A stretch of 7,421 nt of DNA, from the NCBI GenBank assembly GCA_937897785.1, contig CALCNB010000200.1:1-7421 (forward strand), written 5' to 3'. The stretch comes from an uncultured Cellvibrionales bacterium. Lineage in GTDB: Bacteria > Pseudomonadota > Gammaproteobacteria > Pseudomonadales > UBA7434. How positions within the stretch are numbered: the stretch's first letter is position 1; every line of letters starts with the position of its first letter. Below the pieces are notes generated by a model, which did not search any database, was not told the origin of the DNA, and worked only from the letters and a program-made list of their open reading frames with translations. Of this stretch, positions 1-6,512 are shown piece by piece. A program made the position numbers and the translations under genes.

Positions 1-1
1 T

Positions 2-679
2 TCAAGTACTCGAGGTTTTTTTCGTTATTGTTTAAGAGAATCACTTCTGGCTAGCGATCCTGCGCTGCGTCTAGAGCCGCCTAAATTAGGTCGTTCTTTA
101 CCTAAAACCTTAACTGAAAGTGAAGTTGAAGCTTTGTTGGCTGCACCGGACTTATCGATCGCTATTGAGCAACGCGATAAGGCCATGCTGGAATTACTCT
201 ACGCCAGTGGTTTGAGGGTGTCTGAACTGATTGGTTTAACTATGGCATCAATCAACTTACGTCAGGGTGTGGTCCGAGTCATAGGTAAAGGCGGCAAAGA
301 ACGTTTAGTGCCTTTAGGTGATCAGGCGATTGACTATCTGCAACAGTATTTTGCAGGCGCAAGAAAGGAATTCTTAGCTCAGATCGGCGTTGATCCCAAC
401 TCGGCCATTGTTTTTCTCAGCCGTCGCGGTCATATGATGACCCGCCAAGCGTTTTGGTATCGAATAAAGTTGTATGCTTCTCGAGTAGGCCTAACGACTG
501 CATTGTCACCGCACGGTTTACGACATGCCTTTGCGACCCATTTGCTTAATCACGGCGCTGATCTCAGAGTCGTACAGGTGCTACTTGGTCACAGCGATTT
601 ATCCACCACGCAAATTTACACCCATGTCGCTAAACATCGCTTGCAAGCCTTGCATGCGGCCCATCATCCACGCGCATAA
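2..679 (+). CDS. xerD: Tyrosine recombinase XerD (5' end outside the window)
   Basis: Site-specific tyrosine recombinase that with XerC acts at the dif site to resolve chromosome dimers at cell division under FtsK control. The frame is open from base 2, and 225 residues are visible up to the TAA stop. By memory alignment to the 298-residue E. coli XerD, about 76 N-terminal residues of the core-binding domain lie upstream. The whole catalytic domain is present: the first Arg is in GLRVSEL (codon at 215), the Lys in IGKGGKERLVPLG (codon at 287), the His and Arg in SPHGLRHAFATH, then LLGHSDLSTTQIYTH with the second His and the nucleophilic Tyr. The C-terminus, ending HHPRA, is typical of XerD rather than XerC. 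The gene sits beside dsbC and recJ as in other gammaproteobacteria, so it is the housekeeping recombinase and not a phage or integron integrase. Intact as far as seen. Confidence 0.96.
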   Translation, partial: SSTRGFFRYCLRESLLASDPALRLEPPKLGRSLPKTLTESEVEALLAAPDLSIAIEQRDKAMLELLYASGLRVSELIGLTMASINLRQGVVRVIGKGGKERLVPLGDQAIDYLQQYFAGARKEFLAQIGVDPNSAIVFLSRRGHMMTRQAFWYRIKLYASRVGLTTALSPHGLRHAFATHLLNHGADLRVVQVLLGHSDLSTTQIYTHVAKHRLQALHAAHHPRA

Positions 680-701
680 TTCCCCAAAGGGCTTATTTAA
701 C

Positions 702-710
702 TGCTACAAT
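702..710 (+). promoter_or_regulatory. Possible sigma-70 extended -10 promoter upstream of dsbC
   Basis: TGCTACAAT is an extended -10 element (TGn plus TACAAT, one mismatch to TATAAT). It lies 23 bp after the xerD stop and about 100 bp before dsbC. No convincing -35 box is found 16-18 bp upstream, which extended -10 promoters can tolerate. Its role as a housekeeping promoter for dsbC is inferred. Confidence 0.4.
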
Positions 711-744
711 AGTTTGAATGCAGTGATGAAGTGATACCGAACAC

Positions 745-773
745 GGAACATTCGTCATGAAAACTGATCTAAA
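745..773 (+). promoter_or_regulatory. Predicted sigma-E (RpoE/AlgU) promoter of dsbC
   Basis: The sequence shows GGAACAT at 745-751, a 16-bp spacer, then TCTAAA at 768-773. This matches the sigma-E pattern, -35 GGAACTT and -10 TCTGA/TCTAA, with the same 16-bp spacing as I recall for the E. coli rpoH P3 and degP promoters. Transcription would start near 780, giving a leader of about 36 bases before the dsbC start at 816. dsbC is reported as a sigma-E regulon member in E. coli, which makes the site biologically sensible. The match is by eye only. Confidence 0.6.
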
Positions 774-815
774 CCTGCTAACCACTGATGATGTCGGATA
801 AAAAAGGGTAACTTG

Positions 816-1544
816 ATGTATAAGGTATTGTTTTTATTTAGCTTTTTAATTTATTCTCTCTTTTCCTTGTCGGCCTTCGCTGAAGACCATAAGCATGACG
901 CCATGCTGGAAAAGCTGACTAAAATACGGCCTGATTTTGTCGCTAAGTCGGTGAGTGAAACTGCGGCCAAAGGTATTTTTCAGGTTGATATTACCAATGG
1001 CCCGACGATTTATTTAACCGAAGATGGCCAACATTTTTTTACCGGCGATTTTTATGCGATCAGTGATAATGGCTTGGTCAATTTAGGTGAGCAGGCAAGA
1101 GAGAAAGACCGCGTCGTTGCCCTATCAGCATTGTCACTCAGCGATATGATTGTGTTTGCGCCCGAGCAGAGTAAAGCTCATGTGTACGTCTTCACCGATG
1201 TTGACTGTTACTACTGCCAAAAACTTCATCAAGAAGTTCCTGCCTTGGAAGCCCTTGGGATTGAGGTGCGCTATTTGGCCTACCCTCGCGCAGGCATAGG
1301 TTCAGACAGTTACCAAAAAATAGCCTCAGCATGGTGTGCTGATGATCCACAAGATTCTTTAACCACACTGAAAGCCGGTGGCGATATACCAAGTAATGTG
1401 TGTGAAGATAACCCTATCGCACAGCAATTTGCTTTAGGCAGTGACCTTGGTGTGAAAGGAACGCCGGCACTGATCACTGAGGCGGGTATATTATTGCCGG
1501 GCTATATGCCGGCTGATAAATTAGCGCGAGCATTAGGCTTGTAA
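816..1544 (+). CDS. dsbC: Thiol:disulfide interchange protein DsbC, periplasmic
   Basis: Homodimeric periplasmic disulfide isomerase that reshuffles wrong disulfides in secreted proteins and is kept reduced by DsbD. The protein is 242 residues, the family's usual size. It starts with a signal peptide: Lys3, a Leu/Phe-rich core at 4-18, and a likely cut after AFA (residue 22). Residues 23 to about 85 form the dimerisation domain, followed by a thioredoxin-fold domain. The active site is FTDVDCYYC (Cys131, Cys134); the cis-proline loop is GTP (Pro217); Cys174 and Cys196 match the structural disulfide of E. coli DsbC. The dipeptide YY replaces the usual GY. I chose the ATG at 816: GGG at 806-808 is 7 bases upstream, whereas the in-frame TTG at 813 is only 4 bases away. 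A sigma-E-like promoter precedes it and an intrinsic terminator follows, so it probably forms its own transcription unit. Confidence 0.95.
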   Translation: MYKVLFLFSFLIYSLFSLSAFAEDHKHDAMLEKLTKIRPDFVAKSVSETAAKGIFQVDITNGPTIYLTEDGQHFFTGDFYAISDNGLVNLGEQAREKDRVVALSALSLSDMIVFAPEQSKAHVYVFTDVDCYYCQKLHQEVPALEALGIEVRYLAYPRAGIGSDSYQKIASAWCADDPQDSLTTLKAGGDIPSNVCEDNPIAQQFALGSDLGVKGTPALITEAGILLPGYMPADKLARALGL

Positions 1545-1568
1545 TTGTTAGTTTATAACATTGAGTTG

Positions 1569-1595
1569 AAAGCGCAGCCACCGAGCTGCGTTTTT
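1569..1595 (+). terminator. Rho-independent terminator after dsbC
   Basis: Arms CGCAGC (1573-1578) and GCTGCG (1585-1590) pair perfectly around a 6-base loop CACCGA, followed at once by TTTTT (1591-1595). Flanking AAAG before the hairpin can extend the stem by pairing with the T-run, including one G-U pair. It lies 24 bp after the dsbC stop and 39 bp before hom, so it should end dsbC transcription and require a separate start for hom. Confidence 0.85.
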
Positions 1596-1633
1596 GCTTT
1601 AATCGATTAAGTGATAGTTAAGATGGAAGTCGT

Positions 1634-2950
1634 GTGAAAGCAATTAATATAGGTATCTGTGGTTTAGGAACGGTTGGGGCAGGCGTGCTCTCAGTGCTGC
1701 AGCGTAATGCAGCGCTCATTGCTAGTCGCGCAGGTCGAAAAGTTTCTGTGTCGCATGTGGGCACAAGAAGCGCTAAACCCGATCTAAATACCAGGGGTAT
1801 AAAGGTCAGTGATGATATTTTTGCTGTCGTCAATGACCCTGATGTTGATATTGTGGTTGAATTGATTGGCGGTTATGAACCCGCGCTTGATTTGGTCATG
1901 CAGGCGATTGCTAACGGTAAGCACGTTGTCACTGCTAATAAGGCCTTAATTGCTGTGCATGGCAATACTATTTTCTCAGCGGCTGAAGCAAAGGGTGTCG
2001 CCGTTCGTTATGAGGCGGCAGTAGCCGGCGGCATTCCTATTATTAAAGCCTTGCGCGAAGGTTTGAGTGCCAACAAAATTGAATGGTTAGCGGGTATTAT
2101 CAACGGCACAGGCAATTACATTTTGACTGAGATGCGTGATAAAGGTCGTTTGTTTGCTGATGTGTTGGCGGATGCTCAGCAACTGGGCTATGCAGAAGCT
2201 GATCCTACTTTCGATGTTGAGGGTATTGATGCGGCGCATAAATTGGCTATTTTGGCTTCATTAGCGTTTGCTATGCCGCTTAATTTTGATGCCTGTTTTA
2301 CTGAGGGCATTTCTGCTGTGGCCCCGCAAGATGTTAGCTTGGCAAGTGAATTGGGCTATCGCATTAAACATTTAGGTATTGCGCGCCGCACTGAACAGGG
2401 TGTGGAGATGCGGGTTCATCCAACCTTAATACCGCATCGACGCTTAATCGCCAATGTTGATGGCGTGATGAATGCCGTGATAGTGAAAGGCGATGCAGTG
2501 AATGCGACCTTGTATTATGGCGCCGGCGCAGGAGCGGAACCCACAGCGTCTTCTGTTATTGCCGACATTGTTGATTTGGCTCGCTTAGGCGAGGCCTCGC
2601 AAGACCTACCCGCACTAGGTTTAGCGAGCCATGCCTTGACTGAAAAGACCATTGTGCCGATTAATGATATTGAAAGCGCGTATTATTTAAGAGTCACGGT
2701 TGATGACAAACCGGGCGTACTGTCGCATATTACACAAATCTTAAGTGATTCGGGTATTAGTCTTGACGCGGTATTACAAAAAGAATCTGATCAGCATCAG
2801 GGTCATGGTTTGCCTACGGGCCATGTTGCCGTCGTTTTGATAACCAATGTCATTCAAGAGGCTAGTTTTGCCGAAGCCGTCAGTCATATTGAGGCGCTTG
2901 CATCGGTTACCGATAAAGTCACTTTTATTCGAGTTGAAAGTTTGTCTTAA
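1634..2950 (+). CDS. hom: Homoserine dehydrogenase (monofunctional, ACT domain)
   Basis: NAD(P)-dependent enzyme reducing aspartate semialdehyde to homoserine, the branch step towards threonine and methionine, in the cytoplasm. The 438 residues match the monofunctional Pseudomonas-type enzyme, with no aspartokinase fusion. The Rossmann nucleotide motif GLGTVG is at 10-15, and VVTANKALIA contains Lys103. The catalytic core AGIINGTGNYILTEM begins at 153 and is followed by YAEADPTFDVEGIDAAHK with Glu188, Asp199 and Lys203, which match residues important in the yeast enzyme. A C-terminal ACT domain (about 350-430, starting YYLRVTVDDKPGVLSHI) is the expected site of threonine feedback. The start is GTG at 1634: a stop lies just upstream in frame, GGAAG at 1625-1629 is a close ribosome site, and MKAINIGICGLGTVG matches the family N-terminus. 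It is followed by thrC, with no aspartokinase or homoserine kinase gene nearby. Confidence 0.96.
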   Translation: MKAINIGICGLGTVGAGVLSVLQRNAALIASRAGRKVSVSHVGTRSAKPDLNTRGIKVSDDIFAVVNDPDVDIVVELIGGYEPALDLVMQAIANGKHVVTANKALIAVHGNTIFSAAEAKGVAVRYEAAVAGGIPIIKALREGLSANKIEWLAGIINGTGNYILTEMRDKGRLFADVLADAQQLGYAEADPTFDVEGIDAAHKLAILASLAFAMPLNFDACFTEGISAVAPQDVSLASELGYRIKHLGIARRTEQGVEMRVHPTLIPHRRLIANVDGVMNAVIVKGDAVNATLYYGAGAGAEPTASSVIADIVDLARLGEASQDLPALGLASHALTEKTIVPINDIESAYYLRVTVDDKPGVLSHITQILSDSGISLDAVLQKESDQHQGHGLPTGHVAVVLITNVIQEASFAEAVSHIEALASVTDKVTFIRVESLS

Positions 2951-2997
2951 GCGGCTTTATTCTTCGTTTAGCGGGAATAGGCAACGGCAGCCAAGAC

Positions 2998-3021
2998 TCA
3001 TTGAGCTGACTAGCTTGATGG
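2998..3021 (+). other. Predicted stem-loop between hom and thrC
   Basis: CATTGAGCT (2999-3007) can pair with AGCTTGATG (3012-3020) around a GACT loop: nine pairs, two of them G-U, plus a possible outer T-G pair. No T-run follows, so it is not an intrinsic terminator. It may be an RNA structure in the hom-thrC transcript or may be chance; the sequence alone does not decide. Confidence 0.3.
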
Positions 3022-3035
3022 AGAGTGAATTAAAC

Positions 3036-3051
3036 AGTTAAATAGTTAAAT
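3036..3051 (+). repeat. Tandem 8-bp direct repeat AGTTAAAT x2
   Basis: AGTTAAAT occurs twice head to tail (3036-3043 and 3044-3051), ending 19 bp before the preferred thrC start. Short and AT-rich, so it may be a replication-slippage duplication or chance. No operator is recognised. Confidence 0.5.
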
Positions 3052-3070
3052 CGTGATATAGAGAGTGACC

Positions 3071-4462
3071 GTGAAATACATAAGCACCCGAGGCGATGCA
3101 CCATCGTTAAACTTTGAAGAAGTTTTGCTTACTGGTTTAGCCAGTGACGGAGGCCTCTATGTGCCTGCTGAATTGCCCTCTTTCAGCCCAGAACAAATTG
3201 CCAGTTGGTCAGGTTTGGCTTATCACGAACTGGCTTATGAAATATTACTGCCGTTTGTCAGTGATTGTATTCCTGCCGAGGACTTTAAAACGATTTTAGC
3301 TGAAACCTATGCTGATTTTTCGCATCCAGCGATTGCGCCCTTAGTGCAGTTAGATAGGAATGAATGGCTGCTCGAACTATTTCAAGGGCCAACCTTAGCG
3401 TTTAAAGATTTTGCTTTGCAATTGCTGGGTCGCCTACTTGATTACGTGCTTAAACGCCGAAACCAACGCGTTGTGATTATGGGGGCCACGTCGGGTGATA
3501 CCGGTTCTGCAGCGATAGAAGGTTGTCGTCGTTGTGACAATATTGATATTTTTATTTTGCACCCACACAATCGTGTGTCTGAAGTACAGCGTCGCCAAAT
3601 GACGACTGTGTTAGAAAATAATATTCATAATATTGCTATCGAAGGCAACTTTGATGACTGCCAAGATATTGTTAAGGCGAGTTTTAGGGATCAGTCCTTT
3701 TTACCTGAAGGCGTGCAGTTAGTGGCAGTCAATTCCATTAACTGGGCACGTATTATGGCGCAGATTGTTTATTATTTTTATGCCTCCTTATCCTTGGGTG
3801 CCGAGAAAAAGCCGATCGCATTTTCAGTGCCAACCGGTAATTTTGGTGATATCTTTGCAGGTTACTTGGCTAAAAAAATGGGCCTGCCTGTTGGCCAGCT
3901 AGTGATTGCGACCAATAAAAATAATGTTTTGCACCGGGTCATGAGTGATGCTGTGTACGCCCGCACTGAGTTGCATCAAACCTTATCGCCCAGCATGGAC
4001 ATCAGTGTTTCGAGTAATTTTGAACGACTTATGTTTGATTTATACGAATCGGATGGCGCAACAATCAATGCCTTAATGCAGCAGTTTAATAGTGAGTCTA
4101 TTACCTTAAATAAAGCGGCTATGAAAAAAGCCAGAGCGTTGTTCTCGAGCGCGTCTATCGACGATCAAGCGACCTGCGATATTATTGCTAATACCTATAA
4201 CACTACGGGTTATTTGCTTGATCCCCATTCAGCTACTGGTGTGGGTGCTGCGCGCATCTGCAATAAAGACCCTGACCAGCCGATGGTCATTTTAGCGACT
4301 GCGCACCCTGCGAAATTTCCTGCTGCGATTGAAAAAGCAGATATTAATATAAGTGCCACTGTACCTGCACATATGAGCGATCTTTTTGAGCGTGAAGAAC
4401 GATTTACGGTATTATCGAATGATAAAGCTTCGGTTAATCAATTCATGATTGATCAGTTATAG
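3071..4462 (+). CDS. thrC: Threonine synthase
   Basis: PLP-dependent lyase converting O-phosphohomoserine to threonine and phosphate, the last step of the pathway. 463 residues from the chosen start, normal for the longer bacterial ThrC class. The N-terminus MKYISTRGDAPSLNFEEVLL and SDGGLYVP (25-32) are family signatures. The PLP lysine is Lys112 in GPTLAFKDFALQLLG. ATSGDTGSAAIEG (139-151) and VPTGNFGDIFAG (253-264) form the phosphate and cofactor loops, and AHPAKFP near the C-terminus is also typical. The start is GTG at 3071, which gives the family N-terminus and has GAGAG at 3061-3065, five bases upstream. A GTG at 3065, in frame, would add two residues but has no ribosome site. The gene follows hom by 120 bp and precedes recJ by 4 bp. 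Homoserine kinase, which makes its substrate, must be encoded elsewhere. Confidence 0.96.
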   Translation: MKYISTRGDAPSLNFEEVLLTGLASDGGLYVPAELPSFSPEQIASWSGLAYHELAYEILLPFVSDCIPAEDFKTILAETYADFSHPAIAPLVQLDRNEWLLELFQGPTLAFKDFALQLLGRLLDYVLKRRNQRVVIMGATSGDTGSAAIEGCRRCDNIDIFILHPHNRVSEVQRRQMTTVLENNIHNIAIEGNFDDCQDIVKASFRDQSFLPEGVQLVAVNSINWARIMAQIVYYFYASLSLGAEKKPIAFSVPTGNFGDIFAGYLAKKMGLPVGQLVIATNKNNVLHRVMSDAVYARTELHQTLSPSMDISVSSNFERLMFDLYESDGATINALMQQFNSESITLNKAAMKKARALFSSASIDDQATCDIIANTYNTTGYLLDPHSATGVGAARICNKDPDQPMVILATAHPAKFPAAIEKADINISATVPAHMSDLFEREERFTVLSNDKASVNQFMIDQL

Positions 4463-4466
4463 TCCT

Positions 4467-6212
4467 GTGACCTCAGTCCTTCAGCGACAGCCACAGTATT
4501 CGCCTGACGAAGTTGATTTTAAGACTGACTGCCCCCCATTGTTACGCCGCTTGTTTATTGCGCGAGGTGCTCGCTCGTCGGCCGATGTTGATGTGTCGAT
4601 GGCGGGTTTATTAGCGCCTGAATTATTGCAGGGGATTGATGCAGCGGTAGTAGAGCTTATCGCCGCGATAGAAAGTCAGTCACGTATTTTGATTGTTGGT
4701 GATTTTGATGTCGATGGCGCCAGCAGTTGCGCCTTAGCGGTTCGCGCGCTTGAGCAAATGGGTCATAGCAACGTTCGCTTTATTGTTCCTAATCGATTTG
4801 AGTTTGGTTATGGTCTCACTCCTGAAATTGTTGCTGTCGCACAGCAGCAAAAGCCTGCTTTAATTATTACGGTTGATAATGGCATTGCCAGCGTCGACGG
4901 CGTTGCAGCCGCTAAAGCTGCGGGAATAAAAGTCATTATTACTGACCACCACTTGCCGGGTGCGCAATTGCCCGCTGCCGATGCTATCGTCAATCCTAAT
5001 CAAACGGCTTGCTCTTTTCCCAGTAAGCACTTGGCCGGTGTGGGAGTTATTTTTTATCTGATGCTGGCATTACGCTCTGCTCTACGTCAGCGCAACTGGT
5101 TTACGGACTCCTTAAAAGAGCCGAATATGGCGCAGTTCTTAGACTTAGTGGCCTTAGGTACTGTCGCAGATGTGGTGCCATTAGATAAAAACAACCGTAT
5201 TTTAGTCGAGCAAGGCTTGCGTCGCATTCGACGAGGGGAATGTTGCAAAGGTATTCAGGCATTGATAAAAGTAGCCAATCGCTCCGCGGCCAATCTTTCT
5301 GCCAGCGACATTGGTTTTGCCTTAGGCCCGCGACTGAATGCGGCCGGACGACTTGATGATATATCCATTGGTATTGCCTGCTTGCTCACCGAAGATCCAG
5401 CCTTGGCCGATGATTTAGCCCAGAGTCTTGATGAGATTAATCTCGACCGACGACACATAGAGCAGGGTATGCAGCAGCAGGCAGAAGCCGCTTTAGCGGC
5501 TATCGACCGGACTGAGGATTTACCGATCGGCATGTGTCTGTTCAACGCTGACTGGCATCAAGGCGTGGTAGGTATTTTGGCCTCGCGGATTAAAGAGCAA
5601 CACCATCGTCCGGTGATTTGCTTTGCCTTAGCCAATGATGACCCAGACTGCGATGAATTAAAGGGCTCGGCTCGATCAATCAGCGGGTTTCATATTCGTG
5701 ATGCACTTGAAGCGGTTGCCACCGAATGTCCTGGGCTAGTGACTAAGTTTGGCGGTCATGCAATGGCCGCTGGACTGAGTCTCAACCAAGCCGATTATGA
5801 AGCCTTTGCGGCCGCCTTTGATCGTGAAGCTCAAAAGCATTTAATAGAAGATGACTTACAAGCCACGGTATTAAGTGATGGGCAGTTAGCCGGCAGTGAA
5901 ATTTCACTTGCCAACGCCAAGCTGATTCACTCCGCCGTACCATGGGGGCAGGGTTTTCCTGAGCCTCTATTTGATAATCAGTTTGCGGTGGTTCAACAAC
6001 GGATTGTGGGTGAAAAGCACTTAAAATTGGTGCTCAGTTTAGTGGATGATCCACAACAGATCATTGATGCGATTGCCTTTAATATTGATCTTGATACATG
6101 GCCCGACCCGCAAGTGACAACCATAACGGCGGCCTACCGATTAGACGTAAACCGCTTTCGCAATCGAGAAACCGTGCAATTAATTATTCAGCATATTGAG
6201 AAAGTGAGTTAA
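4467..6212 (+). CDS. recJ: Single-stranded-DNA-specific exonuclease RecJ
   Basis: 5'-3' exonuclease on single-stranded DNA, used in RecF-pathway recombination, mismatch repair and base excision repair. 581 residues from the GTG at 4467, close to the 577 of E. coli. The DHH phosphoesterase domain carries the metal-binding motif GDFDVDG (78-84; Ala is more usual than Val), TVDNG (135-139) and TDHHLPG (159-165). LDLVALGTVADVVPLD and GFALGPRLNAAGRLDD are near-invariant in RecJ. The DHHA1 region has WHQGVVGILASRIKE, GSARSISG and KFGGHAMAAG, followed by the C-terminal OB-fold with QQRIVGEKHLKL. The GTG at 4467 puts PPLLRR at the same distance from the N-terminus as in E. coli. A TTG at 4449, overlapping thrC by 14 bp, would add six residues. 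Neither has a clear ribosome site, so translation is probably coupled to the thrC stop 4 bp upstream. Confidence 0.95.
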   Translation: MTSVLQRQPQYSPDEVDFKTDCPPLLRRLFIARGARSSADVDVSMAGLLAPELLQGIDAAVVELIAAIESQSRILIVGDFDVDGASSCALAVRALEQMGHSNVRFIVPNRFEFGYGLTPEIVAVAQQQKPALIITVDNGIASVDGVAAAKAAGIKVIITDHHLPGAQLPAADAIVNPNQTACSFPSKHLAGVGVIFYLMLALRSALRQRNWFTDSLKEPNMAQFLDLVALGTVADVVPLDKNNRILVEQGLRRIRRGECCKGIQALIKVANRSAANLSASDIGFALGPRLNAAGRLDDISIGIACLLTEDPALADDLAQSLDEINLDRRHIEQGMQQQAEAALAAIDRTEDLPIGMCLFNADWHQGVVGILASRIKEQHHRPVICFALANDDPDCDELKGSARSISGFHIRDALEAVATECPGLVTKFGGHAMAAGLSLNQADYEAFAAAFDREAQKHLIEDDLQATVLSDGQLAGSEISLANAKLIHSAVPWGQGFPEPLFDNQFAVVQQRIVGEKHLKLVLSLVDDPQQIIDAIAFNIDLDTWPDPQVTTITAAYRLDVNRFRNRETVQLIIQHIEKVS

Positions 6213-6214
6213 CC

Positions 6215-6430
6215 ATGCAGACCATTACCCCAGGCATTTACCAACACTTTAAGGGCAATCATTATCAAGTGATTGATATTGTCAGACACAGTGAAACCCA
6301 GGATGAAATGGTATTATATAAGGCTTTATACGGTGATTTTGGTTTATGGGTACGACCGCTAGCCATGTTTGCAGAGACCATAGAACGTGAAGGTAAAGTT
6401 TTTGAACGCTTTCAGCGTTTGGCAGATTGA
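6215..6430 (+). CDS. DUF1653 family small protein, function unknown
   Basis: A 71-residue soluble protein of the DUF1653 family. It has the family's conserved run: GIYQHFKGNHYQVID (7-21), RHSET (24-28), YKALYGDFGLWVRP (35-48), MF (51-52) and a C-terminal ERFQRL. No signal peptide or membrane segment; acidic and aromatic-rich. The ATG begins 2 bp after the recJ stop, with GTGAG (6204-6208) as a weak ribosome site inside recJ, so it is almost certainly co-transcribed and probably translationally coupled with recJ. The biochemical role of the family is not known to me. The tight link with recJ allows, but does not prove, a role in nucleic-acid metabolism. Family assignment is firm; function is open. 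Confidence 0.9.
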   Translation: MQTITPGIYQHFKGNHYQVIDIVRHSETQDEMVLYKALYGDFGLWVRPLAMFAETIEREGKVFERFQRLAD

Positions 6431-6472
6431 CTATCGCAACTGACGTTTAAAAAAGACAGCTAATTGGAATCA

Positions 6473-6500
6473 GTGAACATTCAAACAACCATCTTATGAT
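6473..6500 (+). promoter_or_regulatory. Candidate sigma-70 promoter for the DUF2889 gene
   Basis: TATGAT at 6495-6500 is a good -10 box (one mismatch). GTGAAC at 6473-6478 is a poor -35 box 16 bp upstream. Transcription would begin near 6507, only about six bases before the ATG at 6513. Judged by eye; the -10 box alone carries most of the support. Confidence 0.35.
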
Positions 6501-6512
6501 TAAATAGCGCTT

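Noticed and set aside
2..679. Tyrosine recombinase as a sign of an integrated element
   Set aside because: Sequence and neighbours are those of the housekeeping XerD; no attachment-site repeats or cargo genes are present.
675..697. Weak hairpin after xerD (CCC-AAA-GGG core followed by TTATTTAA)
   Set aside because: Only three strong pairs with mismatched flanks; too weak for an intrinsic terminator.
757..801. A 14-codon open frame (ATG to TAA) upstream of dsbC
   Set aside because: It has no adjacent ribosome site and no recognisable composition for a leader peptide, and it overlaps the -10 box of the predicted sigma-E promoter.
1545..1610. Threonine-leader attenuator upstream of hom
   Set aside because: The reading frame through the hairpin lacks Thr and Ile codon runs and no alternative antiterminator pairing is visible; the hairpin is better explained as the dsbC terminator.
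2847..3041. A 64-codon frame overlapping the end of hom
   Set aside because: Most of it lies inside hom in another frame, it has no ribosome site and its product shows no recognisable domain.
5255..5545. Minus-strand 96-codon frame inside recJ
   Set aside because: Lies fully antisense to a strongly conserved part of recJ; composition is that of a shadow frame.
6427..6455. TTGACT at the DUF1653 stop as a -35 box
   Set aside because: No -10 box at 16-18 bp spacing; the nearest AT-rich hexamer is only 13 bp away.
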